From: Trichodelitschia bisporula
Taxonomy: Eukaryota; Ascomycota; Dothideomycetes; Phaeotrichales; Phaeotrichaceae
DNA length: 64,000 nucleotides
Direction: 5' to 3'
Assembly (NCBI GenBank): GCA_010356995.1
Contig: ML996689.1
Location: 1,205,228-1,269,227, forward strand
Below the pieces are notes generated by a model, which saw only the letters and a list, made by a program, of their open reading frames with translations, was not told the DNA's origin and did no database searches. The number at the start of each line of letters is the position of its first letter. The stretch's first letter is position 1. Positions 42,180 to 53,399 of the stretch are shown piece after piece. A program made the position numbers and the translations under genes.

Positions 42180-45100
42180 TTAGGCGACCAACTGCTTCAC
42201 GAGAAACGACTTGCTCCTCCCAAAGTGATCGAATGGCACTCCCGAATCCATCCGCCGGTAGTTCTCCGTAATAAGCACCTCGACCGCGCCCCGTGTGCCC
42301 ACAACCGGCCCGCTGGGCACACCATTCGGACGTACCTGCCAGATGACGAAGTTCATCTCGGGAATCTTGCGCAGCGGCACGAGCCGGGTCGTCGCGCGGG
42401 GCACCAGCGTAAACCGTATGACGTCCGACCCCGCCTGCTTCTCCATGACGTGCACGTTGAAGCGCGGGTTCGTCAGCATTTTGCCTCCAGGACCGGTGTA
42501 CGCAGCGCACAGGTCCTGTGCGCGCACCCCGAGGGGAATATCAACGTCTACGGTGTACAGCTGGAGGTTGTGCAGCGTGTCTTGCTGAATTGGATCCTTG
42601 GGCCCGGGGGGCGTGAGAGTTACAACAATGTCGAGTGGGATGTTGCGTGGGTCGTGCGCGTCCTTGTACACGGGAATCGTTGCCGCGGCTCCGAAACTGG
42701 GCGGTGGGTGGTGCAAGGCGTAAACCTTGGGAATGAACTGCGGGCCGCAGTCGCGAGCAAGCACGAGGCTCTTGTTGTTCTTCGGAATCTGGGTGCGCTC
42801 TGATAGCGGTATGTCGGGATGAGCATTCGCGTTGATGTATCCCGGACGGGTGGGACGCAGTGGCGGGTAGACCGGTGGTGAAAGGTGGGTTGTATCCGGA
42901 GTGGGAACGTCGGTAGATGGCGTCGGAGGAGCTGGCTTCGAATGGTTCTCTGGATGAACTTTCTTCCAGGTTGTTGGGTCCTTGTCTGCGTCATCTTGGA
43001 TGCGGATGTGGCGCGGCTTCTTGAGTGTGTCTGGGGGAGCGTCGACAGCAGCTGTGTCAGTTTTAGGCACTAAAATCTTCATTTGGGATATGTAAGAGGT
43101 GAGCATCGTGCCGGCGACGGCCGAGGTGGACACATCGTCCTTGAAGTACGGGTTATTTGGCGGAGAGACCATGAAGTTTTGGAGGACTTCATTGCACGCT
43201 TCCGCAAAGGCTGGGAAGATGATGGTTCGAGATCCCCAATCGAAGATACTTCCTGGCAGATTGCTGTCCTTTACGTGTTGTTCCTCTTTCGTATGGACTG
43301 CCTTCTTCTCATCGCTTGCATTTGCTTCCAGCGGTGGCACGTCTGGGGCTTGGCCCTTTGTCCAGTTGATAGTGGCCAGCGGCTGATGGAGATCAAACTT
43401 CCTTTCTGGATGGCTAAGGTCCTGAGTTGGGGGCTTCTTCGTTGTGAAAAGATGCTTGAATGTGATTTCAACAGCCTGCTCGGTCACGGTGCCCGAACCA
43501 CCAAGTCGAAAGCATTGCTGATGCGGAGGCTGTGAAATGACAATCTGCAGATCATCATCCCAATGCGGGGACGCGGGCATGCGGTCAAAAAGACACAACA
43601 ACACATCTTTGTCGATGGTTTCCAAGCGCAGCACGGGTTCTCGTGATGGTCGCAGCTGCTCGTTGTCCGTGCCAGGGTCATCCGTTCTCGGCCACGGTGC
43701 ATGGACCTCAAGGTTCGGAAAGGCCTTGACAACCGAGCTTCTCATGAGAAACCCAAAGCACGGCACTTGAGGAAAGTAGTTGAGGTCGGGGTGGTCCGTC
43801 CTGTAGCTGGCGCCAAGGTACTTGTTAAGTGCTCCCTTGAAGGCCTGCCTCACGACGTCATCCGACCGGTCGAGGTGATTGCCGATGCTTAGTGCACCAT
43901 CAATGAAAGCATCCATCCAATTGGTGTCGACGTAGAAGAAGCGAATGGTCTCCCTGGGCAAGAACGAGGGGTCTGGGATGAGGTAATGCGCCGGTATGTT
44001 CTTCAAGAAGAGATTGTTCATGATCCATGACTGAACGATCCCCCAGTCCGCGGAATTCGGCACGTTGATCTCGCTGAATGGGATAAAGACTTCATCGTCA
44101 TCTGAATTCGAATTGTCTGGAAGGGGCGGAATGGGGTCCTGTCCAGACGTCATCAAGACAGCTGTAGCGGCCACATGTGTACGAAAGATATCCCCGTGGA
44201 CCTCGCCAACGCCCACCGGATTGGACTCAGCATCATTACCAGAAACAAATGTGGGGTGAGGCGTGCCCGTCACAGCGAATCTGTTGGAAGGGTCGACCAC
44301 ATTCTCGCCAGGGGCCGCTGACGCCAAAGCATCCACGGTGTCGATTGCGTCTGCCAGCCCTGCAAGCATACGCGCTTTGGTATTCCCAACATTCTTAGCT
44401 GCAAGAGCCTTCATCACTCCCCTTCGAGCAGTTGTCTGGATGGCCGTCCGAAGCCGTACGAGTGCGGCGGAAAAGGCTTGATCTGCAATTCCCAACGTCC
44501 GGCCAAGCTGCCATGCGGCAGAATACGTGAGATCCTGGATCCCAAGCGAACTATCGAGCACCTGGTAGTCCGTCGAGAAGTTGGACTGAAAGGGCCACCA
44601 ACTTGCGGTGATGGGGGGAACGTAGCGTGGCGTCAGTGGTCCCCGATAAAAGGATATCGTTTCCTCACCTGTCTGCAAGAGGTATCGTTGGAGCATAAAT
44701 CCATCGCTCATGCGTTCTTTTAGGCGCGATTTGAACGCTGTGGGCATTTGCGCCGTTCCAGTCCGGTCAATGGACGCAATGACGGCATCAGGAGCACGCA
44801 GCCAACACTCTCCAGTTTCCGAGATACTGTTTCCGATATGGCGCATGGTATCAGTGAAGTTCACGGAGTCCGGGGGCAGACAAAGATATGTCCAGCTGTA
44901 GAGTGACACGAGCGCGATATGCGTCTTTGGGTCTTTCAACGGCAGCCGCATGTGGTCCTCGATGCCTTCGAGAGTCACGAGGTGCACGATGAAAGGAGTG
45001 GCCTCGGTCAAATCAAGAGGCCCAGTCCTGTGACCATGGATGACTGAGTATAGCCCTTCATCTTCCACTCCGGCTCCAGCCATATTCTTCGTGTTGATAT

Positions 45101-46460
45101 TCCGCACGTGGGCCAGGTACTTGTATCGGTGCAGGTCGGGGATACGGGCCTGGTTTGGATCAGTCACTAGAGGTTTGGAGCCGTCGGGAGTGTAACTGCA
45201 AAACAGATCCTCAAAGTTGTCCCGAGGAATAAACACAACGTCAACTTGCTGATCTTTGGGAATCGGCTCGTCGCTTCGATCCTTGATCGGGATGGCCACC
45301 TGAACGTCATGCCCCTTTTCGTCGACATTTCCAGCACGCCCAAGATCCAAATATTCGTCCATGGTCATTTTCACCGCGAAAGTGCTCTTGTCTTGTTGGC
45401 GATCGAAGGGGGATGGTTGCGTACCGCTCGTACCTGGAGCCGGTGTACTCTTCGGGGGAACCTTAGGGGGGCCCTCGGGAAAGAAGCCACCCTCACTTCT
45501 TGGTTTGAGCTGATTTGGTTTAAGCTTGATTTCGTCCTCAGAAAAGGTGAGAAGAGCCAGCCATGGCACCATATTTCGTCCATGCATATTGCCATCCGCG
45601 GGCTTTTCTGGGGAGTCCGGCGTGTCCGGTTTGGCTGCAACGGAGCTCGGTTCCGTTGTAGAAGAAGCTTCATCCGCTTTCTTTTTAGCATCGGCGGCTG
45701 CTTTTGCGACTGCCTCTTTTGCGGCTTTCAACTCCTCATCGTGGTCGATGTGGGATGCCTCTTGCTCCCAAGGTAGATGAGGGTCTTCGAAGACCATATG
45801 GGGTAGGACATTGTTGTGATCTCCCAAACCCTGCGGAGGGTATGTGTGGTGAACAATCCCCGGAGGCAAAGAGAAGCGAGGCGCATTGACATTGAACTTT
45901 TGCAGACTCTTCAGCACGATTTCCTTGGACTTGTCGAGTGGTACTGGTGGGGGTTTCCCGTCAGTTGGCTTTGTCGGATCTTTCTTGTCGTCTGATTTTG
46001 GGTCCGGCGTTGGGTCCGGTTTGGGATCGGGTTCAGGCTCTGGAGGCTCCGGATGCTTGAACTTGGGATGGGTTACAGTTTGGACAACTTCGATGTCGTA
46101 AACGCCTCCTTGAAGACCCGGAGCTGCCTGCCCTTAGCTTGGGCGACCCACAAATCGTACACGTATTTACCATAGTAAGAGTACATCTGCATCATCCCGG
46201 GTGTAAGAGATGGTGGTTTGTTCGGGTCGTCATCTTCAGTGAACTCATTGTTTCCGGCTACAGCCCTACTGAGAGCAAGCCCTCGAGCCTCGCTCAATGA
46301 TGATGCCTGGCTCTTCAAGTGCTTGAGCACCCGCAGTCGAGCATTGTCGGGCTTGATAATGGTGTCCATTTGGATTTCTGGTAGCACTGTCGCCTCGAAG
46401 GGAGTAAGCAAACACAACGCGGCTTGAGGCCGTAGACTAACATGAACCGTGATCTGCCAT
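42180..46460 (-). CDS. Giant uncharacterised protein 1 (1392 aa), bacterial-style
   Basis: Model: exons 46442-46460, 46171-46386, 42180-46123; introns of 55 nt (GTTAGT donor) and 47 nt (GTAAAT donor, AAGCTAAG branch site, GCAG acceptor). The first junction gives a start reading MADHGSLLPEIQMD; the second gives MYSYYAPGLQGGVYDIEV. Without them the frame is interrupted. A Pro/Asp-rich linker (PEPEPDPKPDPTPDPKSDDK) leads to a block FNVNAPRFSLPPGIVHHTYP, then VLPHMVFEDPHLPWE and PWLALLTFSEDE. Later blocks include ITASWWPFQSNFSTDY and LTYSAAWQLGRTLGIADQAF (about residues 560-600). No enzyme motif or TM segment was seen; a soluble structural role is possible. From memory, similar blocks occur in large hypothetical proteins of bacteria, but I could not search. 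Divergent from the 47071 gene. Confidence 0.85.
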
Positions 46461-47070
46461 CGAGAGAACAGGTCACAAACCCGGAATCAGTCATTAGAGC
46501 CATTGGTTGCCAGAGAGGAGCCCCCCTATGGTTCGGATGCTAAAACTGCTTTCAGCTGCAAGCGCTAGAGCTGATCATGAGAGTGAAATGACGCTGCATG
46601 GTGCGGAGAAAAAGAAGGTGCAGCTGGACTGCATCCCCGGTTTCCACCCCGAAATAGTACGACGTATCCTGGAGCCATTGAGGTACGGTAGGTCAAGAGC
46701 CTGCATGAGGAAGGATAGGGTGAGCTAATATAACCGAGCTGAAATGGATGGAAGCAGAGCTAACCTGACTGCATGAGAGAACGTTGACATATGGTACTTC
46801 GTCCTGGTAGTTGCATGTAGGGCTGGGTTGAGCTGAGGTTTGGGTTGGGCATCCTGGCATCGTTGGAGGCTTGGCGGGACGATGTGGCGTCAAGGATGGC
46901 ATTCTCACTCACATGCAGGAGTTGCATAATTTTGTGAATCCTATCTCGAACCTACTGTCAGAAGAGAAAGAAGTCGGGATCCAAGATGGGCGTCTCAAGG
47001 CTCACAAGCTCTGTCTGCTTGCAGAAGCCCTTCTCACCACTTCGAGGACGACGACGACGACGACGAAACG
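46461..47070. promoter_or_regulatory. Bidirectional promoter of the two giant genes
   Basis: The 610-bp spacer is the only non-coding sequence between the starts of giant genes 1 and 2, so both promoters must lie here. It ends in an ACG repeat (about 47048-47065) directly before the ATG at 47071. No strong TATA box was seen. Confidence 0.6.
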
Positions 47071-50000
47071 ATGGCGACCGATGCTGATCCCGTCCTTCTT
47101 GTGCCCATCAAGCTCGATGCTTGTGTGATCAATCCTTCTGTTTGGTATGAGAGCGAATGATGTATCTAAACCTATCCTGACAGCTACCAGCGGAGATTTC
47201 CCTAACTCTACGCTTGCCCCGCTATCCCAACCGAACTTCACATTCCTCCGGACTGACTCCTCTCTGATTTCACCGGATGTGCTGCCGTATCATGACCTCC
47301 ACAATGCCTCTCCGGCATCAGTCAATCCAAGGCTCACAAATTTGGCCACTTCTCTTCCAATACCGGAACGGCAAGGCGTGTATCTCCACTGGATGCTCCC
47401 CCGAACCTATCGATCAGGCACTGCTTCCGACGCCAACGATTCAACTCACGATCTAAGAGCCCCCGTCTTCAAGAACTCGCCGGACCGATGGCTGGTAATT
47501 CGGCGACTACACCCCGGCTTCAAGCCTGAGGATGCAGTTCGGCAGGGGAAAGTGAAAGAAATTACAGCTTGGGTCATTGAGAGCAACCGGCTCCGGAATA
47601 TCCAGGAGTTCGATCGGAATGTCGACATTGAGCTCGAATGCTCGCCCTTCATTCAAGCTGACGCGTCGGCACCGTCTCTGGATGGACAAGCCGAAATCTT
47701 CATTGGCAACAAGGTTGAACTGGAGCAGTGGACTGAGCAGCTCGGTACTCAACCCAATCAGTTTGTCCAGCTCAACGTGATTGGCGCCGCAAACCCTCTG
47801 TTTGCAGATTACGCGCCCCATAACTCTAACGTCTTCTCGATGTTCGACAACTTCGGTACAAATCTTACCGATGCCACTGTGAGCTACTATGTCGTGGGGT
47901 GGCATGCCAATTCTCGGGACGATCCATTGTCGAACTTGGATGAGTCGGCTTTGCTCTCGAGCATCTTGAGGGACTTGAAGATGGAATTGAAGCTGTCTAA
48001 AACTGATGACACCAAAGTTGACATCGATGCCCGCAAGCATTCTCGGGTCCTGTGCCATGGTGCGCTGTACACCGTCCGGTTCAACAATTCCGCTTTACCG
48101 ACTGACGTAAAAGTCCCGGCGAACGATGCAGGGTTGAAGTTCGGAGACAAGTCGTCGCATCCGGTCACCGTAGGGACGACCGCGTTGGATGCGGTCTTGT
48201 CGTACGTCAAAGCACATCATGAGGAGACGAAGACACAATCTACACCGTCCGATAAGGAGCTAGATAAGACCGAGGCCGATATTCTCCTCCTCGACACACT
48301 TCTCCTCAAGCAGGAGGATGAGATTGATGCCCAGCAAGAAGCCCTAGACATGCTCTCCGCCAACAATTTCCAGCCAGCCAAGGACAGCGGAACCCACTGG
48401 CACTTCTCTGCCGCCGATGCGGCCCCCATGGACAGCAAGTTGCCCAACCGTACGGCGAAAAACTTCAGCCCGAACGATGATCAGAAGCAAGTCCTTGCAG
48501 ATCTTAATGCCGCCCAAGAGGTGTGTGATGTTGCGACCCGGGAGCTTCAATCGGAACGCTGGGCTCTGTTCGCTCTATGGTGGCAGTACGTTGCTGACCC
48601 AGCACTGCAAGATATTAAGAATCGGGATACTCTGGTCTCCAAACTCAGAGGCCAAGTTGACCTCGTAGAGCGTCTACTCAAAATCCAAGGCAGGTTCAAG
48701 AAGCTGGTTGACACGTGTCTCGTTCCTTTTGGTTCCGACGAAGACACGCGAATTGTTCAGCCAGGAAGCCAAACTCGCTTCTACACCCAAAAAGACCCAA
48801 CCATTCTTGTTCCCGGAGTGACGAACCCTTGGCCTGTAGACTGGATATCGACGTTGCAAGCGCGGCTGAGTCCGCAAGTGAAGCCCAACAAGCTTCCCGA
48901 TAACCTTCCGAATGGGTGGTCTGGCTTGCAAGACATCAGCTCAAAGCAGGTCCCGAAGCGGATGCCCGCAGCCCTCCAGCGTGGAATCCAGACGCTCTGC
49001 TCGGAGTTTTTCAACTTGCACCCGAAAGACACAACCGGTGATACCTGGTCGCCAATTTCAGAGGGAACACTGCCATTGTACCATGATTTCGTGGAAGACA
49101 ACATCGTCAAGGAGGGCCTTAAAGGAGGCACAGGGCGAGATCAATGGAACAGTGCGCAACCCTGGTTCCCGCTCTTCTTGGAGTGGGAGGCGCGATATTA
49201 TCATATCCCTTGGGAGAAGTGGGGATTCATGGAAATCGACGCAAATCCGGCACCCGGCAAAGTGAAGCGCTGGCGGTGGGGAATCAACGAAGGGGATACA
49301 ATCCAGGGTTTGGCAGACGATACTGTGACCAAGGATGTCGATGAGAGAGTAATCTCTGGGCGTGTGCTTATCCTGCCGCAGCCGGGATTCAGCTTGCGAG
49401 TCAACATTCAGCAGATTTTCAGCTCGACTTCGAGGGACGATCTTCCCTCTGACCTGAAGTTCGACCCGACAAGAGTAAGCGGAAGCGGAAATCAAAAGTC
49501 CGCAGCAGACCAGGACAAGCAGATTCGCGACCAGTTTTTGTCACGGGTCGAACGCCTCAACTATCTTTCTGCTCCGCTGGCGGGGTTCCAGGACCACCTC
49601 GTCACCAAGCTCAATGGTACTCATCTTAAGCCGTCGTATCGGGTACCCAAAAAGCCTTTGGTTCCGTTCAAGGCTGCCGTTGAGGCAGGAAAAATGGGTA
49701 CCAGCCTGACCGAAGCGGAAATCGGTCACTGGATCTCCTTGATGGATATTGAGACGGACAAGGTCCCATTTACCAACCACGTCCCGTTTCCAGATCGCCA
49801 AATTGCCCCTCTCAAGCCCGTTTGCCACGGCCAATTCAAGTTCACACGCCTAGACGTGTTTGACAAGTTTGGACAGGCGATCTCCGCGATTAACCCTGCC
49901 CCGACCAACGCTGTCCCTCCACTGTATCCCGTCCTTAGCGAATATTTCCACCCGCAGCATCTGAGCACCGATCCAGCAAGCGAGGGATACCTTCAGGCAA

Positions 50001-51508
50001 AGTCGGTTGGCAAAGATCCGTTTGGCAGTTGTCAATTTGGCCAATACCCTCCCATTATTAACCAAGATACGCGCATCAATACGGCTTTCATGCATTGGGA
50101 TGAAAAGGCTGGAGTATCAGGTCTTTGGCGCCCTTGCACTGAGTGGGAGAATCCGATTTGGGGATACTTGGTGGTCAACTATGCGGAGTACGCCATGCAG
50201 GTGTTTCTTCCTGACGGACAATTCTATCGCGAAATCCGAATGGGCGGGCCCACCGGCACAACGGAAAAACCAGCATGGGCACCCTTCGAACAGCCCAAGG
50301 AAGGACTCGAGAAAGTGACCGGGAGCCCAACCGAGGCGCAGGCGCTCGTGCAGCTCGATAACCTCCTTTCTCGGTTCAAAGACCTGTCATATCTCCAAAA
50401 CTTCTTCCGCATGATCAACAAGTCCCTCGACTCCATCGCCCACACTCCCAATTCCTACGCCGATTACCTCTCCAGCATCGTCGGCCGACCCCTCGCCATC
50501 GCCAACATGGGCTACTCAATTGAGCTTGCGCAGCCGCCGTTCAAAAACCAGTGCACCCTCCCGACCGACGCCGATGTCTCAAAGCCTCTCGAGTCGTATG
50601 ACTTCAAGCTGAAGCTAGGCGACCGGGACCGTGTTTACGACGGCTTGGTCGGGTATTTCGACAGTAGCGCTGACTTCGAGCATTTCGGCACGGAACTCAA
50701 CCTCGACACCGTGTACACATACTATCCCACGGACGAGGCCCCAACAGCGGAAATTCAGCCGGCAAACTACCTCCACGCCCAGCCATACCACTTCAGCACG
50801 GCGGATGCATCTCGTACCACTGCTGCCGCAGCCACGGATCCTAACATGACCGACGCGACAGCGCAAGCTGCCGCGGCTGCGTTCACGGAAGTCCACTGGC
50901 GGAAGATGAAACTTGCGGGCGTGATCTTCGATCCATTCTCCAAGCTGCACGTCTACAGTGGGATCTTGCCTATCGCTACGCTTCAGCTGCCGCAGTGGTC
51001 CCTACAGGCGGCTATGCAGTCCATGACGGCATTTTTTAGCATGGGACCGCTGCTGATTACTACGCCGGACCTGCAGCGGCAGTATAATCCGAAACGAAAT
51101 CTGACTAAGGAGATTAATTTGCTGGCGCTGGAGGAGGTGGAGAAGGCCGATGAGGATGCGGATAAGGATAAGGATGGCAAGAAGGATGAGAAGACGGATG
51201 AGAAGAAGGTGGATCCCGCGCAACCGGTACCGTTCAAGGGGATTCCTATCCCGGCCATTCAGTCAGCGGAGTGGAACTGGTTGCAGCCGTTTGCAAGGGA
51301 TATCGTAGCACCGACTGATGGAGGTGCAGGTGATGCCGGTGCCGTTGCCGGGTCAGGGACAACAGTGCCGAAGAAAGAGACACACTGGAATCCGTTCGTC
51401 ATCACTCACCTCGACAACAAGCCGAAGTTTGAGAAGGGCCCGTACACGGCGATTGAGGGATATCTGCAGTTGAAGCGGCCGATCATGCAGCCTTTAGCGA
51501 AGCAGTGA
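47071..51508 (+). CDS. Giant uncharacterised protein 2 (1463 aa), bacterial-style
   Basis: Model: exon 47071-47144, 46-nt intron 47145-47190 (GTATGA donor, CCTGACA branch site, TACCAG acceptor), exon 47191-51508. The first exon reads MATDADPVLLVPIKLDACV. Exon 2 has a block RQGVYLHWMLPRTYRSG, then DRWLVIRRLHPG and VKEITAWVIESN, then YYVVGWHANSRDDPL (about residues 85-265). A predicted coiled coil follows (about residues 385-500), and the C-terminal part has many Trp/Tyr/Pro-rich segments and a Lys/Asp/Glu-rich linker near 51130-51210. No catalytic motif, signal peptide or TM helix was recognised. From memory, GVHLHW...RWLVVR-type openings occur in large hypothetical proteins of actinobacteria and other bacteria. 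The single 4.3-kb exon fits that origin. Function unknown. Confidence 0.85.
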
Positions 51509-51616
51509 CCTGGGTTCTAGTTTGGCCATTACGTAGTTCAAAGCGCTGTTCAATGCATTTCTTACACCGCTATCCAAAGTCTTCTATTGTATAGATCCCC
51601 TACCCACACCCACCCG

Positions 51617-52411
51617 TCAAGCACTCTTCTCCTCCTCCACCGCCGTCTCAACCCCCACTCTCGGCCCCTCCCAAACACTCTCCACCATGCACGCCGCAAC
51701 CCCCGCCAACACCGCTCCAGCCGCCGCCCACCCCACAGCTTTGCCCATCAACCACGGCCCAGCAAAGTCCTGGCTCACAATATCCGCATTATTTGGATTC
51801 CCCGTCGTATACCAGTCACCAATCGGGTACTGGATGTTCACCAGCGTATTCGTCGTGATAATTGTGCCGATTAGGAGTGCGAGAGCGGACAACCCCGCGC
51901 AAAGACGCGTAAGCAGCGCGAGCCAGGCCGCGGGAGTGTGATTTGCGCGGCGCAGCTCGGTGCGGCCGTGATGTGGTGTGCGCGTGAAGAGCGGCGTGAA
52001 AGATCCTGTCGCGGAGCGCAGGACACGCGGGAGCGTCAGTGCAGTCAGGACGAGGACGATGAGCAGTGCGAGCGCGAGAAGAGCGTTCCCCGCGTAGAGG
52101 AGGCGGCCGCCGAGCGCGAGCTGCCGGCAGAAGTGTACGTTGTCGGCGCGGGAGTTGCTGTTCTCGTCGCACAGGCCTCCGGCGTGGAGGGTGTGCTGGC
52201 ACTTGTCGATTGCATTGGGGAGAGCCGGGAGCTGGCAGGACACGAAGGGGCCGCGGTGAACCTTGCCGAGGGAGCCATGGTCGGATTGGGAGTATTCAGT
52301 GCGGTAGGTCCAGTCTTTGTGGGAGGTAGAGTAGGCGGAGAGGATGAAGGATGGGATGAGGAGGAGGGTTGGGAAGAGGGTTAGAGTGAGGGCGGAGATT
52401 TTGGCAGTCAT
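51617..52411 (-). CDS. SUR7/claudin-like four-TM membrane protein
   Basis: Single exon, 264 aa. TM1 is at residues 7-26. An extracellular loop follows with GPFVSCQLPALPNAIDKCQH and GLC, then FCRQLALGGRLLYAGN. TM2 (ALLALALLIVLVLTALTL), TM3 (LCAGLSALALLIGTIITT) and TM4 (AVGWAAAGAVLAGVAACM) follow, with a short cytosolic tail. Four TM helices plus a Cys-containing first loop match the fungal SUR7/PalI family, which organises plasma-membrane domains or senses pH. The member cannot be named. It sits between giant genes 2 and 3 on the opposite strand, tail to tail with gene 2. Confidence 0.75.
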   Translation of the reverse strand: MTAKISALTLTLFPTLLLIPSFILSAYSTSHKDWTYRTEYSQSDHGSLGKVHRGPFVSCQLPALPNAIDKCQHTLHAGGLCDENSNSRADNVHFCRQLALGGRLLYAGNALLALALLIVLVLTALTLPRVLRSATGSFTPLFTRTPHHGRTELRRANHTPAAWLALLTRLCAGLSALALLIGTIITTNTLVNIQYPIGDWYTTGNPNNADIVSQDFAGPWLMGKAVGWAAAGAVLAGVAACMVESVWEGPRVGVETAVEEEKSA

Positions 52412-53330
52412 GGTGCTGTGGATGGCATGGAGAAGGCAGTTGCGGGCCAGGGATGGGTAGCCAGAGAAGTTGAATGGGAAGGAATGAGTGTCAAGGTGTT
52501 CTCACAACCAACTCAAGGGGGGAAATTTCAAACGGCTGTCAAGCAGAGGGAGAAAACAGCAGTTGTTCACTCGTCGTCGTCGCGAGGTCTCAGCTCGCGT
52601 ACCAGCGCCTGACGCGCAACGGCGACAACGGATCTCAGCCGCAAACGCCACGACGCAAGATTTGCACAACTCGAAGCGCCGACGGTAACGGTAACGCTGT
52701 ACAGACCGCACGGTAGGTTACACCAGCGAGTCAAAGATCTAGAATCCGACAAACCCTGGCCGCGCAGGACGCCTTGCTTCTTGGAGCAGCAGATGATGCT
52801 GAGTCGATATAATTGTGGTGATTGGGCTGCGTTATTCCCTTCGTCCAGTGGTGCGATCCAGTCGGGTTTGGGACTAGTTAGGTTTCTTGCTCCAACGTCA
52901 CGTCTTGATGATGCAAACCAGCGAGCTAGCACTGCCAGCTGAATGCATCACCATGCAACTTGCAGCTTCGTATCGTATGTCGAAAATCAAATGGCGCAGG
53001 AATTCGGATTCAGCTCGCGAAGCAGGCCTCTTGCCGTTCCTTGTAGGAAGCAGCTCTCAGCCCGACAACCTACCCAAATTTGGCTAGGATGCGGAGGCTC
53101 ACCCACGAATGTCATGCTTCCATTGTGACGTTTGTTGCAGTCCTAATTCTGGAAATGCACCACACACTGGATTCAGCAGCTCAATGATTGAGCTCGTCGA
53201 GGGCTTCGAGAACCTCACTGAGCGATCCCCCAAACCATGAGCTCCTAGAGGCGAGTTGCCGACCGAACTTTGGATTCTTCGCCTTCTATCCCAATCCGGG
53301 CCTGGGTGAGAAGTCTCTAATCTCTCCATC
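52412..53330. other. Intergenic between SUR7-like gene and giant gene 3
   Basis: About 920 bp; both genes start here, so it contains two promoters. No coding content was recognised. Confidence 0.5.
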
Positions 53331-53365
53331 ATGTCTGCCATGACCGGTGTCGTTAGCTGGCCATC

Positions 53366-53399
<34 letters not shown>

